Of a stretch of DNA of 64,000 bases, positions 1 to 8,949 are shown piece by piece. Made by a program: the position numbers and the translations under genes. Under the pieces are notes generated by a model, which made no database searches, was not told where the DNA came from, and saw only the letters and a list, made by a program, of their open reading frames with translations. The stretch's first letter is position 1. Every line of letters starts with the position of its first letter. Location of the stretch: the NCBI RefSeq assembly GCF_001662305.1, contig NZ_BDEP01000004.1, positions 62,001 through 126,000 of the forward strand, given 5' to 3'. The DNA is from Halomonas caseinilytica. GTDB lineage: Bacteria; Pseudomonadota; Gammaproteobacteria; Pseudomonadales; Halomonadaceae.

Positions 1-37
1 TCACACCTTCATCGAACGACGCAAGGCCAAGCGTTGA
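1..37 (+). CDS. C-terminal tail of a CDS entering from the left edge (partial)
   Basis: Reading from position 2, an open frame gives HTFIERRKAKR and stops at TGA (35-37). The basic ending is compatible with the tail of a real protein, but eleven residues are too few to name a family. It runs toward the convergent DadA-like gene on the other strand. It could equally be a chance open frame. Confidence 0.3.
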   Translation, partial: HTFIERRKAKR

Positions 38-90
38 GCCCGGCTCCAGATCGCCAAGGCCATCTGAAAGGACTCGGTTTCGTACAGAGC

Positions 91-1332
91 CTAGAAACGA
101 TCGAAGCGATACGGCGCCATCTCGATCTCCGTCGTCTCGCCATCCATCATCTGCGAGAGCAACCGCCCGGTGGCAGGACCGAGCGTAAAGCCCTGATGGC
201 CATGGCCGAAGGCGCACCATAGTCCGCGTCGTCCCGGCGCAGGCCCGATGACCGGCTTCATGTCAGGCAGGCATGGCCGGGCGCCCTTCCAGGGCTTCGC
301 CTCGAGCCGCTCGCCCAGCGGAAAGAGTTCCCGGGCACGCGTCTCGGCGGCCGCCAGCTGCTGATGATGAGGTGGCGCTTCGAGACGCTCCAGCTCGGCG
401 CCGGTAGTCAAGCGTATGCCGGCTCGCATCGGTGCCAGCAGATAGCCGACCTCGGCATCCATCACCCAGTGATTCAGGCTCACCCCTTCGCGGCTGGCAT
501 AATGCATGTGATAGCCACGCTTGACGAACATGGGGACCGAAAGCCCCAGACGCTCGAGCCAGACGCGCGACCAGGGCCCCATGGCCAGGACCACGTCTTC
601 AGCATGCCGGGCCTGGCCGTCGACCTCGACCCGCCATCCCTCGCCGTTTCCGGTCACGTCATTCACCTCACCGCGCAACAGACGGCCTCCCTCGGCCTCG
701 AAGGCGCGCGCATAGGCCTGAACCAGGCCACCCGGGTCGGAGACCGACCAGGAATCCTGCCAGTGCACTGCCCCTGCCAGCTCGCCGATCAGATTCGGCT
801 CCATGACCGCGAGCTCATCAGTCTCCAGGCGCCGATAGCGGACACCGAAACGGGTATCGTTTTCCTCGGCATCCTGAAGCCGCGCCGCCAGTTTTCCGGC
901 GTTGCGATACACCTCCAGCCAGCCGTCGCGACGTACCAGGGACTCGGCCCCGGCGGCCTCGATCATGGGCCCGTGGGCATCGAGGCACAGACGAATGAGT
1001 GCCGCGTACTCGGGAATGAGCCGTCGATAACGGCTCGGGGCTGAATTTCGCCAATACTGCAGCAGCGGACCCGCAGCGCGCAGCATGCCGCCCGGCCGAT
1101 AGCGAATATCCACTTCCCGATTGGGCAACACCCGCGCCAGGGTGGCCAAATCACGAGGAAAGGGATAGGGGCGCACTGCCTCGCGCTGGATCAGCCCGGC
1201 ATTGCCGAAGGAGGTCTCGCGCCCGGGCTCGCGGCGGTCCACCAGCGTGACCCCATGACCACGCCGTGCCAGGTGCCATGCCACCGACACCCCGACCATG
1301 CCGGCCCCCAGAACGATGATGTCCCGCGCCAT
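91..1332 (-). CDS. DadA-like FAD-dependent amino-acid dehydrogenase
   Basis: This 413-residue protein belongs to the DAO/DadA flavoprotein superfamily, which oxidatively deaminates amino acids or amines at the inner face of the membrane. The Rossmann FAD motif GAGMVG lies at about residues 9-14 and is followed by the acidic residue that binds the adenosine ribose. The C-terminal FAD-contact segment KPVIGPAP...GHGHQGFTLGPATG is also present. ATG 1332 is chosen because AAGGAG lies 8 nt upstream; the open frame extends 22 codons further but without homologous character. The length matches DadA (about 420-430). The exact substrate (D-amino acid, proline derivative or glycine-like) cannot be read from sequence. 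It stands alone, with no alanine racemase beside it. Confidence 0.85.
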   Translation of the reverse strand: MARDIIVLGAGMVGVSVAWHLARRGHGVTLVDRREPGRETSFGNAGLIQREAVRPYPFPRDLATLARVLPNREVDIRYRPGGMLRAAGPLLQYWRNSAPSRYRRLIPEYAALIRLCLDAHGPMIEAAGAESLVRRDGWLEVYRNAGKLAARLQDAEENDTRFGVRYRRLETDELAVMEPNLIGELAGAVHWQDSWSVSDPGGLVQAYARAFEAEGGRLLRGEVNDVTGNGEGWRVEVDGQARHAEDVVLAMGPWSRVWLERLGLSVPMFVKRGYHMHYASREGVSLNHWVMDAEVGYLLAPMRAGIRLTTGAELERLEAPPHHQQLAAAETRARELFPLGERLEAKPWKGARPCLPDMKPVIGPAPGRRGLWCAFGHGHQGFTLGPATGRLLSQMMDGETTEIEMAPYRFDRF

Positions 1333-1432
1333 CCAACTCTCCTTTTTCGTCATCGTATAGGCCCTGACAATTGCGGCCCCGCCTCGACGGAGCCGCAATC
1401 GATGCTATCAGGATGATGCCAACCGCGCCGTT

Positions 1433-1900
1433 TCAGTCGGCCGCTGCGCCACCTTCGGCACGCTGTTGCTCCAGCAACCGGGTGCGCACGAAGTCCGAAT
1501 GACTGACATGCAGGAGTTCGGCAAGGCGACGAATGCGATGTTCCTCCAGCGCATCCTTCTCTCCGTCGGCGAAGGCCAGCGCCCACATCGACCTCACCAG
1601 TTCGACCCGTGCCTCATAATCGCACTCATCACGCACCAATCGAACGAAGCGATGATGATCCACCGCCGTCTCGGTCTCGCGCTGGGCCAGATCCATCAGC
1701 TCGGCAAGCGCCTCTTCGTCGAGTTCGAAGCGTTGTCGCAGCTCATCACGGAGGGCATCCATCTCGGCTTGCTCAAGGCGATAGTCGGCTCGCATCACCT
1801 CGCACAACAATGCCGCCGTCGCCAGCGCCAGGGAGGGAGGCTCCCGCGTCTCCGACGTCGCCGTCATGTCATTGATCCAGCGCTGTAGCGACGCCAGCAT
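1433..1900 (-). CDS. TerB-domain protein
   Basis: This acidic, all-helical protein of 155 residues has the TerB/DjlA-N organisation. A first helix (ALATAALLCEVMRADYRLEQAEMDAL) carries the D-x-x-x-x-x-E acidic site, and a second half (MWALAFADGEKDALEEHRIRRLAELL) repeats the pattern. TerB-type domains bind metal and often serve stress responses, but no tellurite-resistance operon surrounds it, so the function is open. ATG 1900 is preferred over TTG 1906 because GAGGAG is about 7 nt from the ATG. It sits 100 bp upstream of the DadA-like gene, on the same strand. Confidence 0.75.
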   Translation of the reverse strand: MLASLQRWINDMTATSETREPPSLALATAALLCEVMRADYRLEQAEMDALRDELRQRFELDEEALAELMDLAQRETETAVDHHRFVRLVRDECDYEARVELVRSMWALAFADGEKDALEEHRIRRLAELLHVSHSDFVRTRLLEQQRAEGGAAAD

Positions 1901-2077
1901 GGCCAAGCTCCTCTTGCAATTCTTCGGTGACTCCCGCCGCTCCGACCGGGAAATTCATTCATGCTGGAATCGACCACAGCATCAACGGGACGTTCCCGCC
2001 GCAGAAGCGCCATGACGATGATAACCGGGAAGGCGAATGCCCGCGACATCCGCCTCCCCGGCCGCATTCGATGGCGT

Positions 2078-2491
2078 CTAGGCGCGCCAGGCCTTCAACC
2101 GAGCCTGATCGGCATTGCCGAAATCGGGATCGACATAGATGTGCATGCGACAGATCAAGTCGTCCTCGAAGGCAAAGACACTGCAGAAGCGCCCCTGGGA
2201 GATCTCGCCATCGGGCCATGCCGCACCATTCCGAAGGCGCCCACCCTCGGTTCCTTCCACCACGACATGGTCATCATCGACGATATAATGGAAACGCTCG
2301 ATGTCGTGGACCAGCTCGGGGACCTCCCGGCGAACCCGTCTTCCGAACTCGACCAGCGCAGCCTTGCCCGATGCCGGCCCGAACTTGGGAAAATAGAAGC
2401 TGACGTCCTCGGTGAACAGCGCCGTCACCGAGGGGTCGTCGGCATCCACCCGGCGGAAGTAGGCCTTCACGATATCAAGACGTGACGTCAT
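2078..2491 (-). CDS. NTF2/SnoaL-like protein
   Basis: The gene encodes 137 residues with the SnoaL/NTF2 cone-fold signature: an N-terminal helix (IVKAYFRRVDADDPSVTALF), the strand FTEDVSFYFPK, and a C-terminal strand ending HIYVDPDFGNADQ. Such proteins are small polyketide cyclases, ketosteroid isomerase relatives or uncharacterised ligand-binding proteins. Its ATG overlaps the stop of the upstream SDR gene (ATGA, 2488-2491), so the two are translationally coupled and probably act on the same metabolite. No catalytic assignment is possible from sequence alone. Confidence 0.75.
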   Translation of the reverse strand: MTSRLDIVKAYFRRVDADDPSVTALFTEDVSFYFPKFGPASGKAALVEFGRRVRREVPELVHDIERFHYIVDDDHVVVEGTEGGRLRNGAAWPDGEISQGRFCSVFAFEDDLICRMHIYVDPDFGNADQARLKAWRA

Positions 2492-3228
2492 GCATTGGCT
2501 CCTCCATCGATGGTGAATTCCGCTCCCGTCACCGAGCGCCCCTCGGGCCCCGCCAGCCAGCGCACCAGGTTCGCCACATCGTCGGCCTCGTTGTAGCGAG
2601 GAATCGCCATGGCGCCGCGCTGTAGGTCTGACAATTCACCATCGGCGGGATTCATGTCGGTGTCGGTGGAGCCCGGATGCACGACATTGACGGTGATGCC
2701 GCGAGCCCCCAGGTCCCGGGCAGCCCCCTTGGTGAGCCCGATCAGACCGGTCTTGCTCATCGCGTAGAGACTGAGCCCCGGCCAGGGAACACGTGGCCCG
2801 AGGTTGCTGCCGATCGACACGATACGTCCCTCGTCACGCATGTGACGCGCCGCCACCTGGATGGCCACGAAGGGCGCACGCAGGTTGATCGCCAGGGTCC
2901 GGTCCAGATCGTCGCGTTCCAGCTCGGCGATATCCCCGATCAGAAAGACCCCAGCGTTGTTGACCAGGATATCGAGACCGCCGTAGCTCGACACCACGCG
3001 CTCCACGGCTGCCTCTATGGCACGGTCATCACGGCTGTCGGCCTGAATCGCCATGGCGCGACCACCCGCTTGTTCAATGTCCGCCACCACGGCCTGGGCC
3101 TTGTCCTCGCTGCCGGCATAGGTCAAGGCTACCTCGGCGCCATCATGAGCCAACCGTTTCGCCACCGCGGCACCGATGCCCCGGCTGCCTCCCGTCACCA
3201 ACGCTACCTTGCCTGTCAGTTGAGTCAT
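2488..3228 (-). CDS. SDR-family NAD(P)-dependent oxidoreductase (FabG-like)
   Basis: This is a classical short-chain dehydrogenase/reductase of 246 residues. The cofactor motif TGGSRGIG is at about residues 12-19, NNAG near residue 90, and the catalytic Ser (SIGSN) and Tyr-x-x-x-Lys (YAMSK) follow. The C-terminal GAEFTIDGG is the usual SDR ending. It resembles FabG-like reductases but lies outside any fatty-acid operon, so a housekeeping FabG role is unlikely. GGGAG precedes the ATG by 8 nt. It is divergent from a TetR repressor across a 137-bp region with a strong palindrome, so it is probably that repressor's target together with the coupled NTF2-like gene. Confidence 0.88.
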   Translation of the reverse strand: MTQLTGKVALVTGGSRGIGAAVAKRLAHDGAEVALTYAGSEDKAQAVVADIEQAGGRAMAIQADSRDDRAIEAAVERVVSSYGGLDILVNNAGVFLIGDIAELERDDLDRTLAINLRAPFVAIQVAARHMRDEGRIVSIGSNLGPRVPWPGLSLYAMSKTGLIGLTKGAARDLGARGITVNVVHPGSTDTDMNPADGELSDLQRGAMAIPRYNEADDVANLVRWLAGPEGRSVTGAEFTIDGGANA

Positions 3229-3268
3229 GTTGCGGCTCCCGTCGTTTCTTGCATTCGATGGATCAAGA

Positions 3269-3296
3269 TATTTATGTATTGATCAATACATAAATA
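3269..3296. promoter_or_regulatory. 28-bp perfect palindrome, likely TetR operator
   Basis: The two arms are exact reverse complements centred on GATC at 3281-3284; one arm reads TATTTATGTATTGA. It lies between the divergent SDR and TetR genes and is far more AT-rich than its surroundings. A palindrome of this length at this place is the expected binding site of the neighbouring TetR repressor. The assignment is by position and symmetry, not by family motif. Confidence 0.75.
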
Positions 3297-3322
3297 ACCA
3301 TGGCTGGACAATCTCGACCCTG

Positions 3323-3355
3323 TCAAGATATTTTTGTATCGAATGACACACAAAA
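3323..3355. promoter_or_regulatory. Second, imperfect copy of the TetR operator
   Basis: The sequence AAGATATTTTTGTATCGA repeats the left flank and arm of the 28-bp palindrome (AAGATATTTATGTATTGA at 3265-3282) with two changes. It is followed by an imperfect inverted arm (ACACAAAA). It ends immediately before the TetR ribosome binding site AAAGGAGG, so occupancy would repress the TetR gene itself. Confidence 0.6.
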
Positions 3356-3365
3356 GGAGGCCGAC

Positions 3366-3974
3366 ATGGCGACACGCGGCAGGCCACGCGGCTTCGACAG
3401 GGAAGCGGCCCTGGCTCGGGCCATGGAAGTGTTCTGGGAACGGGGCTTCGACAATGCCTCGCTGGGCGAGCTGACCCGCGCCATGGGCATCAACTCTCCC
3501 AGCCTGTATGCCGCCTTCGGCAGCAAGGAAGGGTTGTTCCAGGAGGCCATGGCCCTCTACGTGAAGACCGCCGGTGGCGGCATCTGGGAACCCGTCGACA
3601 GCCTGCCGACTGCGCGAGACGCCATCGCCCATGTCCTGTATGCCACGGCAAGGGCCTTTACCGGCCATGGCCAGTCACGGGGCTGCATGATCGTGCTCGC
3701 CTCTCCCCAGGCTCAGGGCTCCAATCCGTCGATCAGCGGCGAGTTGGAACGACATCGGCGCGGCAACCGAGAGTGCCTGGAGAAGCGTCTGCGTCGCGCC
3801 GTCGAGGAGGGTGAACTTCCCGACACCACGGACTGCCATGCCGTCGCCACCTTCTACTCGACCGTGCAGCACGGCATGTCGATCCAGGCCAGGGACGGCG
3901 CTTCCCGAGAGGAACTGCTCGGTGTCGCGGATTGCGCCATGAGCGCCTGGGAAAGCCTAACTCGCCCTGCATGA
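3366..3974 (+). CDS. TetR-family transcriptional repressor
   Basis: This 202-residue protein has an N-terminal TetR helix-turn-helix at about residues 10-55 (FDREAALARAMEVFWERGFDNASL, then LTRAMGINSPSLYAAFGSKEGLF). The divergent C-terminal half is a ligand-binding and dimerisation domain resembling TetR_C regulators of oxidoreductases. ATG 3366 follows an excellent AAAGGAGG at 5 nt; upstream in-frame codons lie in the operator region and are rejected. By position it regulates itself and the divergent SDR-NTF2 pair. The ligand is unknown. Confidence 0.88.
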   Translation: MATRGRPRGFDREAALARAMEVFWERGFDNASLGELTRAMGINSPSLYAAFGSKEGLFQEAMALYVKTAGGGIWEPVDSLPTARDAIAHVLYATARAFTGHGQSRGCMIVLASPQAQGSNPSISGELERHRRGNRECLEKRLRRAVEEGELPDTTDCHAVATFYSTVQHGMSIQARDGASREELLGVADCAMSAWESLTRPA

Positions 3975-4157
3975 CAGACTTCAGTGGTTCAGCCACTCGC
4001 GCACGAAGGCACGGGAACATGCGTCTCGAAGCTTCCCCTTGTTATGCTCCAGAACATCCGGTCAGCCCGTTCCGGGCTCCAATTGAGTCGCATGCCCCCT
4101 GCGAGCCCGCCCGACTCCCTGTCCGAGAATCGGCCCGACAAACAACACGGAATCGAC

Positions 4158-5594
4158 ATGGACACAATGCAATCCCAGCCTTCGGCATCTCTCTCCACGC
4201 TACTCGATCAACTGCGCGAGCGACTCGGCGCCGGTGCCGTACTCACCGGCGATGACGTCGCCGCCCGGTCCGTCGACTGGCTGACCGGCACACCCTGCCA
4301 CGCTGCGGCCATCGTGCGCCCCGGCACGCCCGATGAGCTGGCCGAGACACTGCGCCTTTGCCACGCAGCCCGCCAGCCGGTGGTAACGCACGGCGGATTG
4401 ACCGGTCTGGTACACGGCGCCGAGGCCTCGCCCGAGGAACTGGCGATCTCGCTGGAACGTCTCGATGCCATCGAGGCCATCGACCCGGTCGGCGCCACCA
4501 TCACCGTCCAGGCCGGCGCGCCATTGCAGAAGGTCCAGGAGGCAGCCGAAGCGGCCGGGCTGCAGTTCGCCCTCGATCTGGGCGCGCGCGGGAGCTGCAC
4601 CATCGGCGGCAACATTGCCACCAACGCCGGCGGCAATCGGGTGATCCGCTACGGCATGATGCGTCAGCAGGTACTGGGGCTGGAGGCAGTGCTGGCCGAC
4701 GGTCGAATCATCAGTTCCATGAGCCCGATGCTCAAGAACAACGCCGGCTATGACCTCAAGCAACTGTTCATCGGCAGCGAAGGCACCCTGGGGATCGTCA
4801 CGCGGGCGGTGCTTCGCCTACAGCCCGCCATGCCCGACACCCGCACCGCCCTGGTCGCCTGCCCCTCCTTCGATGCCATGACCGGACTGCTTGCCCACAT
4901 GCGCCAGACTCTTGGCGGCGAACTCAGCGCCTTCGAAGCCATGTGGCGCAGCCATTACCGGCTGCTCACCGAGCAGAGCGGCCGTCATCCGCCCCCCGTG
5001 GGCAGCGAGTCGCCCTTCTATGTCATCATCGAGTCCCAGGCCATCGATGCCGACCGCCATGGGTCGCGTTTCGACCAGGCCCTCGAGTCGGCCTTCGAGG
5101 CCGGTCTTCTGGCGGATGCCGCGATCGCCCAGTCCGATGCCCAGCGCGACGGCTTGTGGGCCATCCGCGAGGACATCGAGGGACTGGTCCATCTCCTTTC
5201 TCCCTTGATGACCTTCGATGTCAGCCTGCCGATCAGTGACATGGAAGACTATGTGGCGCGGGTGGAAACGACGCTGCAAGAACAATGGCCGCAGGGACGC
5301 CTGTCGGTGTTCGGTCACCTGGGCGACGGGAACCTGCATCTCATGGCCAGCGTCGGCAGCGACGACGCCGACACTCGACACCGGGTGGAAAGTTGCATCT
5401 ACGCACCGCTGGCCGAACTCGGCGGCTCAATCTCGGCGGAGCACGGCATCGGCCTGGAAAAGCGCAACTGGCTGCCGATCTCGCGCTCCCCGGACGAGCT
5501 CGCCCTGATGGCGACCCTCAAGCAGGCCCTGGACCCGCATGCTCTGCTCAATCGCCACAAGGTCGTCACCGGCGCCGCTCAGGACGAGCGCTGA
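4158..5594 (+). CDS. GlcD-like FAD-linked 2-hydroxy-acid dehydrogenase
   Basis: This 478-residue member of the FAD_binding_4 plus FAD-oxidase_C family includes glycolate oxidase GlcD, D-lactate and D-2-hydroxyglutarate dehydrogenases. The FAD-binding stretch (THGGLTGLVHG, then GGNIATNAGG and RYG) is in the first half. The C-terminal metal and substrate motifs HLGDGNLH and SAEHGIGLEKR are intact. ATG 4158 is chosen because homologues start near this point, although only a weak CACGGA precedes it; ATG 4167 is an alternative. The aminotransferase 40 bp downstream suggests that a 2-hydroxy acid is oxidised to a 2-oxo acid, which is then transaminated. Confidence 0.85.
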   Translation: MDTMQSQPSASLSTLLDQLRERLGAGAVLTGDDVAARSVDWLTGTPCHAAAIVRPGTPDELAETLRLCHAARQPVVTHGGLTGLVHGAEASPEELAISLERLDAIEAIDPVGATITVQAGAPLQKVQEAAEAAGLQFALDLGARGSCTIGGNIATNAGGNRVIRYGMMRQQVLGLEAVLADGRIISSMSPMLKNNAGYDLKQLFIGSEGTLGIVTRAVLRLQPAMPDTRTALVACPSFDAMTGLLAHMRQTLGGELSAFEAMWRSHYRLLTEQSGRHPPPVGSESPFYVIIESQAIDADRHGSRFDQALESAFEAGLLADAAIAQSDAQRDGLWAIREDIEGLVHLLSPLMTFDVSLPISDMEDYVARVETTLQEQWPQGRLSVFGHLGDGNLHLMASVGSDDADTRHRVESCIYAPLAELGGSISAEHGIGLEKRNWLPISRSPDELALMATLKQALDPHALLNRHKVVTGAAQDER

Positions 5595-5634
5595 TCGTCC
5601 ACCTTTGCCCTTCACCTTCACCAAGGGAGATGTC

Positions 5635-6744
5635 ATGCCCCGCTTCGCCGACCACCTCTACCACCCGGGCCCGGACAACCCCTTCCCCGGCATCTGGGTC
5701 CTCCAGCGCCGCATCGGCCGCGAGATTCCTCATCGACTGGGATCCAACGAGGGCCTGGACATGCCGCACTCGGCCCTGCGCCGACATTTCGGCGACGCCA
5801 TGGCCGAACACGCCTACTGCTATGGCGATGCCGAGGCACTGGGTATTCGCAAACGCCTGTCACGCCAGCAGGGCATCCCCGTGGAGGCCCTGCTGGTGGA
5901 TGCCGGCGCCGACAGCCTGCTGGCTCTGGCATTGCGCGCTGTGGCCACGCCCGATACTTCGGTGATCGCCTCGGCAGGTACCTACCCGACCTTTGGCTAT
6001 TTCGCCCGAGGCCAGGGTTGTCGTCTGGTCGAGGTCGCCTACGACGAGGGCAGCGATCGACTCGCACCCGACCTGGACGCCCTCGCCCGTGCTGCACATG
6101 CAGAAAAGGCGCGCCTGGTATATCTGGCCAATCCCGACAATCCCACCGGGCACCGGCACGACGATGACGCCGTTCGCCGCTTGCGCGACGCTCTGCCCGA
6201 TGACTGCTGGCTGCTGCTCGACGAGGCCTACCACGATTTTCGCGACGATGCCGACACGCCCTTCGCCTCGGAGGTACTGCCGGGCGTGATTCGTTGTCGG
6301 ACGCTCTCCAAGGCCCACGGCATGGCCGGACTGCGCATCGGCTACGCGATCGCCGAACCCGAGACTCTGGCAATGCTGATGAAGGTGCGCATCCACTATG
6401 CCGTCTCGACCCTGACCCAGGCCGCCGCCGAGGTGGTGCTCGACCACCCCGACGAGACCCGACGACACATTGCCGCGGTGCGCGAACGCCGACAGCGCCT
6501 GAGTGCTCATTTCCAGCAACTGGGCGCCGATGTGCTGCCAAGTGCCACCAATTTCATCGGCATCCGCCTGGCCAGCGCCGAACTCGCCAAGCGCGTGCAT
6601 GCCGAACTGCTCGAGGAAGGCAAGCTCATCGCCCGTCCGGCGCATCCGGACCTGGGCCATGTCCTGCGCATCACCGCGGTGGAGGATGCCATGGTACCCG
6701 GGCGTCTGGCGACGCTGGAACGGGCCCTCCAAGAAAACACCTGA
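5635..6744 (+). CDS. HisC-like PLP-dependent aminotransferase
   Basis: This class-I/II aminotransferase has 369 residues and is closest in pattern to histidinol-phosphate aminotransferases. It shows NPDNPTG, the PLP-binding DEAYHDF, and the Schiff-base lysine in TLSKAHGMAGLRIGY. The C-terminal arginine motif for the substrate carboxylate is in LRIT. AAGGGAG precedes ATG 5635 by 7 nt. It is not in a his operon; it follows the GlcD-like flavoprotein by 40 bp and is probably co-transcribed, so a role in hydroxy/keto-acid to amino-acid conversion is more likely than histidine synthesis. The amino donor and acceptor are unknown. Confidence 0.85.
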   Translation: MPRFADHLYHPGPDNPFPGIWVLQRRIGREIPHRLGSNEGLDMPHSALRRHFGDAMAEHAYCYGDAEALGIRKRLSRQQGIPVEALLVDAGADSLLALALRAVATPDTSVIASAGTYPTFGYFARGQGCRLVEVAYDEGSDRLAPDLDALARAAHAEKARLVYLANPDNPTGHRHDDDAVRRLRDALPDDCWLLLDEAYHDFRDDADTPFASEVLPGVIRCRTLSKAHGMAGLRIGYAIAEPETLAMLMKVRIHYAVSTLTQAAAEVVLDHPDETRRHIAAVRERRQRLSAHFQQLGADVLPSATNFIGIRLASAELAKRVHAELLEEGKLIARPAHPDLGHVLRITAVEDAMVPGRLATLERALQENT

Positions 6745-6819
6745 ACAGGCACGAGGGGCGAGGCATGCTCAAGGCAGGCTGGCCCATCGGCGAGCAGGCC
6801 GGATAGGTGAAGGTGAAGG

Positions 6820-6853
6820 TGCCGGCAAGCGGCGACTTCGCCTGCCGCCGGCA
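6820..6853 (-). terminator. GC-rich stem-loop after ugd
   Basis: TGCCGGC at 6820 pairs with GCCGGCA at 6847-6853, enclosing a second stem GGCGA/TCGCC. It lies just past the ugd stop on the minus strand, but no U-tract follows, so factor-independent termination is doubtful. Confidence 0.3.
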
Positions 6854-6874
6854 TCGCATCGATACAATGTCGCC

Positions 6875-8215
6875 TCAGGGGCGCTTCAGGGAGTCGCCGC
6901 GCCCCACGGCAAAGTACATCAACCCCGCCTTGCGCACCGTCTCGGGGTCATAGAGGTTGCGTCCGTCGACGACCACCGGCATGCCAAGCTGCCGCTTCAG
7001 CCAGTCGAAATCCACCATGCGGAAGACTTTCCACTCGGTGCAGATCACCAGGGCATCGGCCCCTTGAACCGCCGCTTCCCGCGAATCCACCAGCGTCAGA
7101 TCGTCCCGCTCGCCATAGAGGCGACGGCACTCCCCCATCGCCTCGGGATCATAGGCCTGAACCCTGGCGCCGACGCGCCACAGGGCCTCCATCAAGGTAC
7201 GGCTCGGCGCATCGCGCATGTCATCGGTGTTCGGCTTGAAGGCCAGCCCCCACAGGGCGATGGTGCGACCGGCCAGAGCGCCGTCGAAGGCACGCTCCAG
7301 CTTGTCGAACAGCGTCTGCTTCTGGCGGTGATTGACGCCTTCTACCGCGCCCAGCAACTGCGCTTCATAGTGCACGTCGCTCGCGGTGCGCGTCAGGGCT
7401 CGCACGTCCTTGGGAAAACAGGAGCCACCATAACCGCACCCCGGGTAGATGAAGTGGTAGCCGATACGGGGGTCCGAGCCGATACCGCGCCGCACCTGTT
7501 CCACGTCGGCCCCCAGCCGCTCCGCCAGGTTGGCGATCTCATTCATGAAACTGATCTTGGTGGCCAGCATGGCGTTGGCCGCATACTTGGTCAGCTCGGC
7601 GGCCCGCACGTCCATGAACATCAGCTTTTCCTGCAAGCGAATGTAGGGGGCATAACATTCGCGCATCAATTCGCGAACCCGCTCGGAACTGGTGCCGACC
7701 ACGAAGCGCGCGCCATGCGTGAAGTCCTCGATCGCCGCCCCTTCCTTGAGAAATTCCGGGTTCGAGCAGACCTCGAAGTCGAGCGCTTCGCCACGCTCCT
7801 CGAGCACCCGCGCCACGACCTCTCTCACCCGATCGGCCGTCCCCACCGGGACCGTGGACTTGTCGACGATCACCTTGAACTCGCGCATGTATCGGCCAAT
7901 GGTCTCGGCGACCGTCAGCACATACTGCAAATCCGCACTGCCATCCTCGTCGGGCGGCGTGCCGACGGCGATGAATTGCAGAACGCCGAAATCGACCGCC
8001 GTGGCCGCATCGGTGGTGAAGCGTAACCGCCCCGAGGCGGTATTGGCGGTCACCAGCTCCTCCAGACCGGGCTCGAAGATCGGAATCTCGCCGGCCTCGA
8101 GACGCGCCACCTTGTCGGCATCCACGTCCATGCACAACACATCGTGTCCGACATCAGCCAGGCAAGCCCCAGTGACGAGCCCCACATACCCGGTGCCGAA
8201 AATGGTGATCCTCAT
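6875..8215 (-). CDS. ugd: UDP-glucose 6-dehydrogenase
   Basis: The enzyme oxidises UDP-glucose twice with NAD+ to UDP-glucuronate, a precursor for exopolysaccharide and lipid A decoration. It has 446 residues. The dinucleotide motif GTGYVGLV is at the N-terminus, the catalytic cysteine is in [10 protein letters not shown] near residue 260, and the C-terminal UDP-binding domain ends the protein. Its length and domain order (NAD-binding, central helical, UDP-binding) are standard. No glycosyltransferase genes adjoin it, so the polymer served is not indicated here. A candidate minus-strand -10 TACAAT lies at 8329-8324. Confidence 0.96.
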   Translation of the reverse strand: MRITIFGTGYVGLVTGACLADVGHDVLCMDVDADKVARLEAGEIPIFEPGLEELVTANTASGRLRFTTDAATAVDFGVLQFIAVGTPPDEDGSADLQYVLTVAETIGRYMREFKVIVDKSTVPVGTADRVREVVARVLEERGEALDFEVCSNPEFLKEGAAIEDFTHGARFVVGTSSERVRELMRECYAPYIRLQEKLMFMDVRAAELTKYAANAMLATKISFMNEIANLAERLGADVEQVRRGIGSDPRIGYHFIYPGCGYGGSCFPKDVRALTRTASDVHYEAQLLGAVEGVNHRQKQTLFDKLERAFDGALAGRTIALWGLAFKPNTDDMRDAPSRTLMEALWRVGARVQAYDPEAMGECRRLYGERDDLTLVDSREAAVQGADALVICTEWKVFRMVDFDWLKRQLGMPVVVDGRNLYDPETVRKAGLMYFAVGRGDSLKRP

Positions 8216-8354
8216 TCCCTATTACCTCGCCAGAATCCTTGCCCACGCAATGTCGTGACCGCGACCCGATGCAACGCCGGTCGCCCCTGTCCGCAACCGT
8301 AATCGCCGGTACGGCATGGCCGCATTGTAACAGGGCTTCGGAAAAGACCCAGGA

Positions 8355-8385
8355 TTGCACTGCCTCCGAGCAGGCACGCTATGCT
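8355..8385 (+). promoter_or_regulatory. Candidate sigma-70 promoter of the YbaK-type gene
   Basis: TTGCAC (8355-8360) and TATGCT (8380-8385) are separated by 19 nt, upstream of the gene starting at 8465. The spacing is longer than optimal, so this is a modest prediction. Confidence 0.4.
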
Positions 8386-8464
8386 GAAGCATATGGACAC
8401 CATCCACGCCACACAGGGACGCCGGCATGAGCGTTCGGCCCCGACGGCCGAAGGAGGTGACATC

Positions 8465-8935
8465 ATGGCCATGCCGATGACGATCCGGGAGTATCTCCGC
8501 GCCTGCGATATCGATTACGAGGAGGTTTCCCATCCACGCGCGGTCTCGACCAGCCGCATCGCCCGCGTCGCGCACGTCGAGGGCGACCAGTTGGCCAAGG
8601 CCGTCATGCTGCACGGCGATGCCGGTTACCGCGTCGCCGTACTGCCCAGCGACCGTGACGCCGATCTGGAACGGCTCACGCAACTCTTCCATGAAGATCT
8701 GGAACTGGCCACGGAGGACGAAGTACGTCACGAGTTCGATGACTGCGACCCCGGGGCAGCCATTCCGGTGGGTCAGGCTTACGGCCTGCAGGTCTATCTC
8801 GATGATCACCTGCGCCACCGGCCGGATGTCTACTTCGAAGCGGGCGACCATGAAACCCTGGTGCACATGAGCGGCGGTGAATTCGACCGCTTGATGGCCG
8901 GCAGCCAGCACGGCGACTTCAGCCGCCCCCGTTGA
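8465..8935 (+). CDS. YbaK/EbsC-type aminoacyl-tRNA deacylase
   Basis: This 156-residue protein has the YbaK/prolyl-tRNA editing fold. Members hydrolyse mischarged aminoacyl-tRNA in trans, and the conserved lysine of the family is in GDQLAKAVMLH near residue 45. The order IREYLRACDIDYEEVSHPRAVS then LPSDRDADLERL then YGLQVYLDD...YFEAGDHETLVHMS is typical of the stand-alone subfamily. ATG 8465 is fixed by a near-perfect AAGGAGGTGA. The amino acid specificity is not evident. It is a single-gene unit ended by a bidirectional hairpin. Confidence 0.85.
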   Translation: MAMPMTIREYLRACDIDYEEVSHPRAVSTSRIARVAHVEGDQLAKAVMLHGDAGYRVAVLPSDRDADLERLTQLFHEDLELATEDEVRHEFDDCDPGAAIPVGQAYGLQVYLDDHLRHRPDVYFEAGDHETLVHMSGGEFDRLMAGSQHGDFSRPR

Positions 8936-8949
8936 CACCGTAACGACAC

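Noticed and set aside
2488..3228. SDR as fatty-acid FabG
   Set aside because: No acpP, fabD or fabF adjoins it, and it is controlled by a divergent TetR gene, so a specialised role is more likely.
5635..6744. Aminotransferase as the housekeeping hisC
   Set aside because: No his genes are adjacent; it is coupled by position to the GlcD-like flavoprotein instead.
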